From Actinomycetota bacterium (lineage in GTDB: Bacteria; Actinomycetota; Acidimicrobiia; Acidimicrobiales; Ilumatobacteraceae): 36,979 nt of DNA. Position 1 is the stretch's first letter. Every line of letters begins with the position of its first letter. Below the pieces are notes generated by a model. That model saw nothing but the letters and a program-made list of their open reading frames with translations. It was not told where the DNA came from and made no database searches. Location: NCBI GenBank assembly GCA_963169665.1, contig CAUJET010000102.1:1-36979 (forward strand), given 5' to 3'. The translations under genes were made by a program, and so were the position numbers. Of the stretch, positions 25,132-32,254 are shown in pieces.

Positions 25132-25998
25132 TCAGGCGACGATGACGTCGACCCCGTGCGAGCGAAGTGCGGCGAGGTGCTCCTCGTCGGCGCCGCTGTC
25201 GGTGACGACGACGTCGATCTCGTCGATGCCGCACACCTGGGCGAGCGCACGCACGCCGAGCTTGGAGCTGTCGGCGAGGACGATGCAGCGGCCGGCTGCG
25301 GCGATCATGGTGCGCTTGATCGCTGCTTCCGGCAGGTTGATGTTGCTGACACCGGCGTCGGCGTCGAGGCCGTTGCAGCCGAGGAACACCGTGTCGACGT
25401 TCAGGGTCTGCAACATGACGGCGGCCAATGGATCGACCAGCGAGTGCTGCTTGGGGCGCAGCGTGCCGCCGGTGACCACGATCGAGAAGCGCGGGTACGC
25501 GGCTTCGAGGTCGAGGGCGATCTTGATGCCGTTGGTGATGACGGTGAGATCGGTGAGATCGGTGCGGGCGACGAGCTCGTGGGCCATCGCCGCGGTCGTG
25601 GTGCCGACGTCGACGAGGATCGACTCGCCGCTCGACACGAGTGCGGCGGCGGTGCGGGCGATCGCCGCCTTCTGCGCCGCGTGCTGGGTGGCCACCTCTT
25701 CGAAGGGACGCTCGCCGCGGGCGACGTTGAGGGGCATCGCGCCGCCGTGCACCCGATGGGCGAGGCGGCGCTCCTCGAGCACCTGCAGGTCGTTGCGGGC
25801 GGTGACGGTGCTGACGCCGAAGCGCTCGGACAGCTCGCGGACCCGCACGAACCCCTTCTGCTCCAGGAGCTGATGGGTGAGTTGTTGACGCACCTCGGCC
25901 GGGAGGTTGTCGAGGTGATCGTCCGTCGCGTAGCCGTCCGCGCGGGCGGCCGGCAGGGCGGACGACCCGGGAACTGGGAGGTGCACGATTTCACTCAC
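25132..25998 (-). CDS. DeoR-family transcriptional regulator
   Basis: The 288-residue protein has an N-terminal winged helix (about 35-90: VRVRELSERFGVSTVTARNDL, then LAHRVHGGA) and the DeoR sensor domain, with the sugar-phosphate phrases DVGTTTAAMAHEL, VITNGIKIAL and FLGCNGLDADAGVSN. Members of this family usually repress sugar genes and release DNA on binding a phosphorylated sugar. It has about 35 extra residues before the helix-turn-helix. The start is the GTG at 25998; a GTG at 25986 is possible. The gene heads the sugar-uptake genes on the minus strand and is divergent from the alpha-galactosidase. Helically spaced TTTC boxes over its start region suggest autoregulation. Confidence 0.9.
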   Translation of the reverse strand: MSEIVHLPVPGSSALPAARADGYATDDHLDNLPAEVRQQLTHQLLEQKGFVRVRELSERFGVSTVTARNDLQVLEERRLAHRVHGGAMPLNVARGERPFEEVATQHAAQKAAIARTAAALVSSGESILVDVGTTTAAMAHELVARTDLTDLTVITNGIKIALDLEAAYPRFSIVVTGGTLRPKQHSLVDPLAAVMLQTLNVDTVFLGCNGLDADAGVSNINLPEAAIKRTMIAAAGRCIVLADSSKLGVRALAQVCGIDEIDVVVTDSGADEEHLAALRSHGVDVIVA

Positions 25999-26024
25999 TT
26001 TCGATAGTTTTCATCTGCCTTTCA
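25989..26024. promoter_or_regulatory. Candidate DeoR operator: four helically spaced TTTC(A/G) boxes
   Basis: TTTCA or TTTCG begins at 25989, 25999, 26009 and 26020, a spacing of 10, 10 and 11 bases, so all four face the same side of the helix. The surrounding 70 bases are markedly AT-rich for this window. It lies between the divergent DeoR and alpha-galactosidase genes and overlaps the DeoR start codon (25996-25998). DeoR regulators often use repeated short boxes. Confidence 0.55.
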
Positions 26025-26029
26025 TCTCT

Positions 26030-26035
26030 TGTCAA
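26030..26035 (-). promoter_or_regulatory. Candidate -35 box (TTGACA) for the DeoR gene
   Basis: A consensus TTGACA on the minus strand lies 32 bases before the DeoR start. The -10 box is unclear (AAAACT at an 18-base spacer is weak). The TTTC boxes lie between it and the gene, where a bound repressor would block transcription. Confidence 0.45.
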
Positions 26036-26061
26036 TAGCAAAGTGAGAAGAGGTTCGTGGC

Positions 26062-26067
26062 TAGCAT
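26062..26067 (+). promoter_or_regulatory. Candidate -10 box (TAGCAT) for the alpha-galactosidase gene
   Basis: TAGCAT lies six bases before the GTG at 26074 with no ribosome site, a leaderless arrangement. The same hexamer is used before gatC. Confidence 0.5.
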
Positions 26068-26073
26068 GCCCTC

Positions 26074-28272
26074 GTGCGCCTGATCCGGCTCTCGTCCCCG
26101 CTCGGCCCTGGTCCCGATGTCACCACCACCGACACCGGTGTCCAGCCCGTCGACGTGGTCCTCGACGTCGGCTCGGGGGTGCCCACGATCGTCCACTGGG
26201 GCACACCGCTCACCTCGCCCGGCACCGTGCTCGACGACGATGCCGAGCAGGAGCTGCTCGCCTCGTTGGTTGCCGCGCTGCGACGTCCGATCACCGGCGG
26301 GGCGCTCGACTCCGTCGCGCCGCTGTCGCTCGTGCCCGAGCACGGCAGCGGTCACGACGGCCGACCCGGACTGCTCGGCCACCGGCGTCAGGGACGTGCG
26401 TGGGCGCCGCGCTTCACCCTCGTCGAGGTCGAGATCCTCGAGGGAGCGTTGCTCGATGGCGAGGGAGCGACGCCCGTCGGGTGCCGCGTGCGCGCCGTCG
26501 ACGAGATCGCCGAGCTCGAGCTGATCAGCGAGATCCGCCTCGGCGTCACGCTCGAGGTCGCGTGCACGGTCGTCAACCGCTCGGCGGATCGTTACCTGCT
26601 CGACGGGCTCACCCTGTGCATCCCGATGCCTGCGCACGCCACCGAACTGCTCACCTTCCACGGTCGCTGGACCCGTGAACTGCACACCGAGCGCCGTCCG
26701 TGGACCATGGGCACCTGGCTCGTCGAGAACCGGCTCGGCCGCACGTCGCACGAGCGCCCCCCGCTCGTGTTCGCGGGCGAGCCGGGGTTCGGTGAGTGGC
26801 AGGGCGAGGTGTGGGGCCTGCACCTCGCGTGGAGCGGCAACCACACCGTGATCGCCGACCACCTGCCCGACGGCCGCCGGTGCATCCAGCTCGGCGAGCT
26901 GCTGCATCCGGGGGAACTCGCGCTCGAGCCCGGCGAGTCGTACCGCACGCCCACGGTGGTGGGGGTGTACTCGCCCAGCGGCCTGACGGCAGCGACCCAG
27001 CGGTTCCACCGCCACGTCCGCTCTCTGCCGGCGCACCCCACGCGGCCGCGGCCGGTGCTGCTCAACACGTGGGAGGCCACCTACTTCGACCACGACCTCG
27101 ACCGGCTGCGCGACTTCGCGACCGCGGCGGCGTCCATCGGGATCGAGCGGTTCGTGCTCGACGACGGCTGGTTCGGATCGCGCCGCGACGACCGGTCGGG
27201 GCTCGGTGACTGGTGGGTCTCGCCCGACGTGTACCCGGCGGGGCTCGAACCGTTGATCGACCACGTCACCGGGCTCGGTATGGAGTTCGGCATCTGGGTC
27301 GAGCCGGAGATGGTGAACCCCGACAGCGACGTGTCTCGGGCGCACCCCGAGTGGGCGCTCACCACGCCCGGCTACGAACCGGTGCTCGGCCGCCACCAGC
27401 TGGTGCTCGACCTGGCGCAGCCGGGTGCGTTCGCGCACGTGCTCGGCCAGCTCGATCGGCTGCTTGCCGACCACGACGTCTCGTATGTGAAGTGGGACAT
27501 GAACCGTGCGCACGTGCAGGGCAGCGGTGCCGGAGGCGCCGCCGGCACCCATGCGCAGACGTTGGCGTTCCTCCGCCTCCTCGACGAGCTCCGGCGCCGG
27601 CACCCGGACGTCGAGTTCGAGAGCTGTTCGAGCGGTGGCGGTCGTATCGACCTCGACGTGCTGCGGCGTGCCGAGCGGGTGTGGACCAGCGACTGCAACG
27701 ATCCGCTCGAGCGTCAGCTCATCCAGCGCGGCGCGTCGATGCTGGTGCCTCCCGAGGTGATGGGGGCGCACATCGGGCCCACCCGCTCGCACACCACGGG
27801 TCGCGTGCAGTCGCTGGCATTCCGTGCGCTCACTGCGATCTTCGGTCACCTCGGGGTCGAGTGGAACATCCTCGAGCTCGACGAGTCCGAGCGTGCCCAG
27901 CTGGCGCAGGTGATCGCACTGCACCGGCAGTTCCGTCCGCTGCTCCACAGCGGCGACGTGGTGCGTTTCGATCCCGTGCTGCACGGCACCGAGAACTCCG
28001 GCCTGGCGCACGGCGTGTACGCGTGCGACCGGTCGGAGGCGTTGGTGAGCTACGCCCAGTTGCGTACCGGCGTGAGCCTGGTGCCGCCGGTGCTGCGCCT
28101 GCCGGGTCTCGACCCCGACCGCCGGTACGCGATCCGTGAACTCCCGCTCGGTGCCCGGCGAGCGCCGTTGGAACCGATCGTGCTCACCGGCCGTCAGCTC
28201 GCCGTCCACGGGCTCCAGCTGCCGGTGCTGATGCCCGAGTCGGGTGCGCTGCTGCATCTGTCGGCGACCTGA
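26074..28272 (+). CDS. Alpha-galactosidase, glycoside hydrolase family 36
   Basis: The 732-residue enzyme removes terminal alpha-linked galactose. It has an N-terminal beta-sandwich (about 1-310), a TIM barrel starting at LLNTWEATYFDHD (about 329) and a C-terminal beta domain. Family motifs are FVLDDGWFGSR, WVEPEMVNPDS, the nucleophile Asp475 in YVKWDMNR, SCSSGGGRIDLDVL and the acid/base Asp540 in WTSDCNDP. No signal peptide is visible, so it acts in the cytoplasm on imported sugar; this matches the divergent transporter and galT. The GTG at 26074 has a TAGCAT box six bases upstream. The 69 bases after its stop hold an imperfect GACCTCACCCCC repeat. Confidence 0.94.
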   Translation: MRLIRLSSPLGPGPDVTTTDTGVQPVDVVLDVGSGVPTIVHWGTPLTSPGTVLDDDAEQELLASLVAALRRPITGGALDSVAPLSLVPEHGSGHDGRPGLLGHRRQGRAWAPRFTLVEVEILEGALLDGEGATPVGCRVRAVDEIAELELISEIRLGVTLEVACTVVNRSADRYLLDGLTLCIPMPAHATELLTFHGRWTRELHTERRPWTMGTWLVENRLGRTSHERPPLVFAGEPGFGEWQGEVWGLHLAWSGNHTVIADHLPDGRRCIQLGELLHPGELALEPGESYRTPTVVGVYSPSGLTAATQRFHRHVRSLPAHPTRPRPVLLNTWEATYFDHDLDRLRDFATAAASIGIERFVLDDGWFGSRRDDRSGLGDWWVSPDVYPAGLEPLIDHVTGLGMEFGIWVEPEMVNPDSDVSRAHPEWALTTPGYEPVLGRHQLVLDLAQPGAFAHVLGQLDRLLADHDVSYVKWDMNRAHVQGSGAGGAAGTHAQTLAFLRLLDELRRRHPDVEFESCSSGGGRIDLDVLRRAERVWTSDCNDPLERQLIQRGASMLVPPEVMGAHIGPTRSHTTGRVQSLAFRALTAIFGHLGVEWNILELDESERAQLAQVIALHRQFRPLLHSGDVVRFDPVLHGTENSGLAHGVYACDRSEALVSYAQLRTGVSLVPPVLRLPGLDPDRRYAIRELPLGARRAPLEPIVLTGRQLAVHGLQLPVLMPESGALLHLSAT

Positions 28273-28284
28273 TCCTCCCGACTC

Positions 28285-28321
28285 GACCTCACCCCCCGGA
28301 CCTCACCCCCGACCTCAACCC
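28285..28321. repeat. Imperfect tandem repeat, GACCTCACCCCC-like, three copies
   Basis: Three 11-14 base units based on GACCTCACCCCC lie between the alpha-galactosidase stop and the PhyH-like start. The repeat ends just before the AAGGGA ribosome site of the next gene. Confidence 0.65.
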
Positions 28322-28341
28322 TGAACGACGAAGGGACGACC

Positions 28342-29250
28342 ATGACCCAGCCACCGCGAGTGCATCCCGGGCCAACGGCGATGGACGACTACGAGTTCGA
28401 CCTCCGCGGCTTCCTCATCATCCGCAATGCGCTGAGTCCCGACGAGGTCGCGGCGATGAACGAGGCGTACGACCGCTTCCCGGATCTCGACAACGGCGAG
28501 TGGTACGGGAACGCGCAGCGACGCGACTACACCAAGGACACGGGCTTCGAGCTGCACAACGTGCTCGACTGCGGCGACCCGGCCTTCGACGTCCTCATCG
28601 ATCATCCCTCCTGGATCCATCACGTCTCGCGCTACGCGGGGGAGCAGGGCACCTATGTGCAGGGGATCATGATCGACGAGAGCATCGCCACGAGCCGAGG
28701 GTCGGGCGGGCACCATCCCGTGCACTCCGGCGGCCACGACGCGTCGATCCGTACCCAGTACGCCTATCGCAACGGCGCGTTCCGCTGCGGCCAGGTGAAC
28801 GTGCTCGTGTCGCTGCGCGACGTCGGGCCGGGCGACGGGGCGACCATGGTCGTGCCGGGCAGCCACAAGTCGAACTTCATGCACCCCCTCGCCGGCGACT
28901 ACGCACGCGGCGACCGGATGGACGCGCTGCCGTTCGCGATCGAGGCGCACACGAAGGCCGGTGATGCGCTCGTGTTCGTGGACGCATGCATGCACGGCGC
29001 CGGCACGCGGATGAACGAGGGTGATCGGCGCATCGTGATCCTGCGCTACGGCCCGCCGTGGGCGCGATCTCGGTTCGGGTACACGATCTCCGACCAACTC
29101 CTCGAGCGGCTCACGCCCGAGCGGCGTCGGATCATGCAGCCGATGCCGCCGCTGTACACCGGGGATCCGCGGGTGCCCGTCGACCTGCACTCGACGTACC
29201 AGTTCCTCACCGAGGACGCCGTCGACGGGGGCGTCTCGACCACCTCCTGA
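28342..29250 (+). CDS. Phytanoyl-CoA dioxygenase (PhyH)-like non-haem iron protein
   Basis: The 302-residue protein has the PhyH-type double-stranded beta-helix: GFLIIRNALSPDEV near residue 23, then the core region HSGGHD (128-133), RTQYAYRNGAFRCG, VNVLVSLRDVGPGDG and PGSHKSNF (172-179), and the distal His218 in ACMHGAGTRMN followed by Arg230. Relatives are Fe(II)/2-oxoglutarate oxygenases. Where the family usually has HxD, this protein reads H128-S129-G130, with an Asp at 133 that might or might not substitute. The substrate is unknown. The ATG has AAGGGA five bases upstream. It follows the alpha-galactosidase by 69 bases on the same strand, so it may be part of the same operon and process the aglycone or the sugar. 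Confidence 0.82.
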   Translation: MTQPPRVHPGPTAMDDYEFDLRGFLIIRNALSPDEVAAMNEAYDRFPDLDNGEWYGNAQRRDYTKDTGFELHNVLDCGDPAFDVLIDHPSWIHHVSRYAGEQGTYVQGIMIDESIATSRGSGGHHPVHSGGHDASIRTQYAYRNGAFRCGQVNVLVSLRDVGPGDGATMVVPGSHKSNFMHPLAGDYARGDRMDALPFAIEAHTKAGDALVFVDACMHGAGTRMNEGDRRIVILRYGPPWARSRFGYTISDQLLERLTPERRRIMQPMPPLYTGDPRVPVDLHSTYQFLTEDAVDGGVSTTS

Positions 29251-29280
29251 TTGCTCCTGATTGCTCCTGATTGCTCGTGA
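29241..29280. repeat. Tandem repeat, 10-bp unit, four copies over a stop codon
   Basis: CACCTCCTGA, TTGCTCCTGA, TTGCTCCTGA and TTGCTCGTGA follow one another at 29241-29280. The TGA of the PhyH-like gene is in the first unit, and every unit repeats TGA at the same place. Confidence 0.85.
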
Positions 29281-29300
29281 TGCCGCTGAGAACGGCCGAC

Positions 29301-29306
29301 TAGGTT
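29301..29306 (+). promoter_or_regulatory. Candidate -10 box (TAGGTT) upstream of the patatin-like gene
   Basis: TAGGTT lies 9 bases before a short open frame (29316-29351) and 58 bases before the real start at 29365. It could give a transcript with a short leader. Confidence 0.35.
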
Positions 29307-29315
29307 CGTCATCCG

Positions 29316-29351
29316 ATGGGCGACCGGTTCGGTGGCCCGGACCGATCGTGA
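29316..29351 (+). other. Possible 11-codon leader frame
   Basis: An ATG nine bases after TAGGTT opens MGDRFGGPDRS and stops at 29349-29351, directly abutting the AAGGGGG ribosome site (29351-29357) of the patatin-like gene. Termination there could help re-initiation at 29365. It is too short to judge as coding; I list it only because of its position. Confidence 0.2.
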
Positions 29352-29364
29352 AGGGGGTGACGAG

Positions 29365-31959
29365 ATGCGCCATCGCGCCTGGGGCTGGCTGGTGCTCGTT
29401 CCCGTCACCATGTCGTTGCTGGTGATGGCGTTCGCGCCGTTCCGCTCGTTCCACCAACACCTCGCGCTCGCCGGCACCCCCGATCGTTTCGCCGCGACGG
29501 TCGTGCGTGCCGGACGCTCCGATGCCCGCGCCGCGCTGTGGCTCGACAACCTGTTCGTGCTGTCGTGGGTGGTGATCGTGCCGCGCCTGCTGCGCGCCGG
29601 CCTCGAACGGTGGGCGCCCGAGCGCCGACGCATGGTGTCGCGCTGGATGGTGGCACCGACCGTCGCGCTGTTCGCGGGGGCTGGCGACCTGGTGCAGAAC
29701 GTGCTCGCGCTCACCATGGTCGGCAAGCGCCAACCGGCCACCGGGCTCACGCTCGCGCTCGTGTCGGTCACGTGGATCACGTGGTTGCTGTTCGTGTGGT
29801 CGATCGTCGCCGTCCTGCTGCTCGTCGTGGGGCCGCTCATCGCGCCGGTGTTGCGTCCGGCGATGCGGCAGCTGTTCGCGCCGCTCGACGGCCTGGCCGG
29901 CACACACCCCCCGCTCGACCCGGGTTCGGTGCCGACGACGACGGCACCAGCCGTTGGCCCTGCGCTCGGCGTCTGCGTGTCGGGCGGAGGGATCCGTGCA
30001 GCGAGTGTCGCCCTCGGAGCCCTGCGCGGACTCGACGCCCCGCGAGCCGACGGCCCGTCGTTGTTCCTTCGCAGCCGCTGGCTGGTGGCGGTCTCCGGCG
30101 GCTCGTACACCGCCGGCGGGTGGCGCGTCAGCCGACGACCGGGCAGCGCGATGCGGCCCGCTGCGACCGACAGGCACGACGGTGCGTTCGACGCCGATCA
30201 CCCGTGGGCGGCCACCGTCCGCGAGCGCCGGCGATTCCTCGACAACGGCGCGCTGTCGATCCTCGGCGGGATCCTCAACGTGATGTTCCGCACGGCGTTC
30301 GTGCTCGGCGGTCTGGCGTCGGCGCTGTATCTGCTCGGTCGTGTGGTCGGGCGCGCGGTGCGCACCCGGTCGGTGCACCCCTCGTTCCCGTACACCGACG
30401 CCAGCCTCGAGCGGTTCATCGGTTGGCGCGAGCTCGTGCCGGCCCGGCTGGTGCTGCCCGGGGTTGTGCTGCTCGGGGCCGGCCTGCTGCTCGCTCTGCT
30501 CGCCAGCTCCAGCGCGAGCGGCGAGCACCGCCGCCGCTGGTCGGGCCCCGCGCTGCTCGCGGCGCTCAGCGGTCTCGGGTTGCTCGTCCTCCTCGTCGGC
30601 GTGCCGATGGGTGTCGTGTACGGACGGCGGGCGCTCACCGATCTCCCGCTCGGCGCGTCCGCCGAGGCGAGCGCGGGCGCCCTCGGTGCGCTGTCGAGCC
30701 TCGGCATCATCACCGCCGTCACGGGCGTGCTCGTCGCCCAGTTGAAGCGCCGCTGGATGTACCTCGGTGGCGTGTTGCTCGCCGTGGTCGCGCTGCTGTT
30801 CGCCGGCAAGGTCGCGGACACCTTCGCCTACGACGACGCCGGGATGTGGCGCCACGATCTGCTCGCGCTCGTCGCCGTCTGGTGGCTCGTCGTCCTGGAG
30901 GTCGTGGCGGCGCACCGCCTCACCCTTGGCGGCGTGTATCGCAAGCGGCTCGCAGCGACATTCGTGTCGGGCGACGGCGACCGTGCGCCGTTGCCGCCGC
31001 TCGCATACCGCGACGAGCCGCACTGGGCCACCTACGCCGGCGCGGCCGGGCCGGAGCTGATCGTGGCGGCCACGGCCCACACCACCGCGACGACGTTCTG
31101 CGGCATCCCGGCGTACGGGTTCACCTTCCGGCCCGACCGGTTCACGCTCCACGACCGCACCGACGGCTCGTCGGCGCAGGTGGCCGCCAGCGACTACCCG
31201 ACCGGGTCGTGGTGGGACGGCTACCCGCGCGGGTGGATCGTCAGCCGGTCGATGGCGCTCAGCGGCGCCGCCTTCGCATCGGCGATGGGGCGCCAGGCGC
31301 TCGGCACCACGAACGCGCTGCTCGTCGCGCTCGACCTGCGGCTCGGCGCGTGGGTGCCGAACCCCCGCTTCGCGCACTGGTTCGCCGACCCGGCCACGGC
31401 GCCGCGCGTCCACCTGGGCTACCTGATGAAGGAGCTGTTCAACCGGTACCACCCCGACCGCGACGCGTTCGTGTATGTCGCCGACGGTGGCCACCGAGAG
31501 AACCTGGGCCTGGTCGAGCTCCTACGCGAACGGCCGGACGTGGCGTTCTGCGTCGACGCCAGCGGCGACCGGCCGCATTCGTTCCGGACCCTGGCCGAGG
31601 CGATCGAGCTCGCCCGGGTCGAGCTGGGGGTCGACATCGACATCGACCTCTCCTCGATGGCCCCGCAGGACCGTGCGGTGCTGCCGCTCGCGTGCGTGGC
31701 CGAGGGCACGATCGAGTACCCGGCATCGCTCGGCGGCGGCACCGGACGGCTGGTGTACGGGCGATCACAGCTCAGCGAGGTGGCCGTGCCGGGGCTGCTC
31801 CAGTACGGCGCGGTCGACGATCGTTTCCCCGACTACTCGACGATCGACCAGTTCCTCACCGAGGCAGAGCACCTGCAGCTGGTGACCCTGGGCGAGCACG
31901 TCGCGGAACAGATGGTCCGCCAGTACGAGACGGGCAATAGCATCCAAGGCTGTGTCTGA
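29365..31959 (+). CDS. Polytopic membrane protein with interrupted patatin/cPLA2-like lipase domain
   Basis: The 864-residue protein starts with about four membrane segments (5-26, 60-77, 95-115 and 127-163). It then has lipase-type motifs: a glycine-rich oxyanion phrase VSGGGIRAASVALGAL (205-220) and a nucleophile-like AVSGGSYTAGG (242-252, Ser244 the likely nucleophile). About six further membrane segments follow (roughly 300-330, 361-381, 394-420, 440-460, 464-482 and 498-517), and finally a soluble part with DGGHRENLG (707-715), where patatin and cPLA2 enzymes place the catalytic Asp. The lipase domain thus appears split by a membrane domain. It probably acts on membrane lipids. The ATG at 29365 has AAGGGGG seven bases upstream. 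Its end overlaps gatC by eight bases. Confidence 0.78.
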   Translation: MRHRAWGWLVLVPVTMSLLVMAFAPFRSFHQHLALAGTPDRFAATVVRAGRSDARAALWLDNLFVLSWVVIVPRLLRAGLERWAPERRRMVSRWMVAPTVALFAGAGDLVQNVLALTMVGKRQPATGLTLALVSVTWITWLLFVWSIVAVLLLVVGPLIAPVLRPAMRQLFAPLDGLAGTHPPLDPGSVPTTTAPAVGPALGVCVSGGGIRAASVALGALRGLDAPRADGPSLFLRSRWLVAVSGGSYTAGGWRVSRRPGSAMRPAATDRHDGAFDADHPWAATVRERRRFLDNGALSILGGILNVMFRTAFVLGGLASALYLLGRVVGRAVRTRSVHPSFPYTDASLERFIGWRELVPARLVLPGVVLLGAGLLLALLASSSASGEHRRRWSGPALLAALSGLGLLVLLVGVPMGVVYGRRALTDLPLGASAEASAGALGALSSLGIITAVTGVLVAQLKRRWMYLGGVLLAVVALLFAGKVADTFAYDDAGMWRHDLLALVAVWWLVVLEVVAAHRLTLGGVYRKRLAATFVSGDGDRAPLPPLAYRDEPHWATYAGAAGPELIVAATAHTTATTFCGIPAYGFTFRPDRFTLHDRTDGSSAQVAASDYPTGSWWDGYPRGWIVSRSMALSGAAFASAMGRQALGTTNALLVALDLRLGAWVPNPRFAHWFADPATAPRVHLGYLMKELFNRYHPDRDAFVYVADGGHRENLGLVELLRERPDVAFCVDASGDRPHSFRTLAEAIELARVELGVDIDIDLSSMAPQDRAVLPLACVAEGTIEYPASLGGGTGRLVYGRSQLSEVAVPGLLQYGAVDDRFPDYSTIDQFLTEAEHLQLVTLGEHVAEQMVRQYETGNSIQGCV
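31938..31943 (+). promoter_or_regulatory. Candidate -10 box (TAGCAT) for gatC inside the preceding gene
   Basis: TAGCAT lies eight bases before the GTG of gatC and inside the last codons of the patatin-like gene. It could give the gatCAB operon its own leaderless promoter. Confidence 0.45.
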
Positions 31960-32254
31960 CCGGATCACCACCGCCGATGTCGTGAAGGTGGCCAAGCTGG
32001 CCCGCCTCGACCTCGCCCCCCAGGAGATCGAGCGGATGACGGCCCAGCTCGACGGCATGCTCGAGCACTTCGCCGACATGGATGCCCTCGATCTCTCGCA
32101 CGTCGCGCCGATGACCCAGCCCTACCCGTTGCGGAACGTGTTCCGCGACGACGTGGTACAGCCGGGCCTCGATCGCGAGGAGGTGCTGGCCGCCGCTCCC
32201 CGAGTGGAGGAGGGCCGGTTCCACGTGCCGCCGATCATCGGGCTCGATTCGTGA
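31952..32254 (+). CDS. gatC: Asp-tRNA(Asn)/Glu-tRNA(Gln) amidotransferase subunit C
   Basis: GatC is the small clamp subunit of the transamidosome that converts misacylated Glu-tRNA(Gln) or Asp-tRNA(Asn) to the correct amides. The 100-residue product has the usual form: [16 protein letters not shown], the central [21 protein letters not shown] helix region and the C-terminal FHVPPIIG. The GTG at 31952 overlaps the patatin-like gene by eight bases. Its stop overlaps the gatA GTG (GTGA), so the three gat genes are coupled. Its presence suggests that the organism lacks a direct GlnRS and/or AsnRS route; neither synthetase gene is in the window. Confidence 0.95.
   Translation: MSDRITTADVVKVAKLARLDLAPQEIERMTAQLDGMLEHFADMDALDLSHVAPMTQPYPLRNVFRDDVVQPGLDREEVLAAAPRVEEGRFHVPPIIGLDS

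Noticed and set aside
28315..31494. Minus-strand open frame of about 1059 codons opposite the PhyH-like and patatin-like genes
   Set aside because: It spans two well-supported genes and an intergenic region with a tandem repeat, and its composition is that of an antisense shadow.
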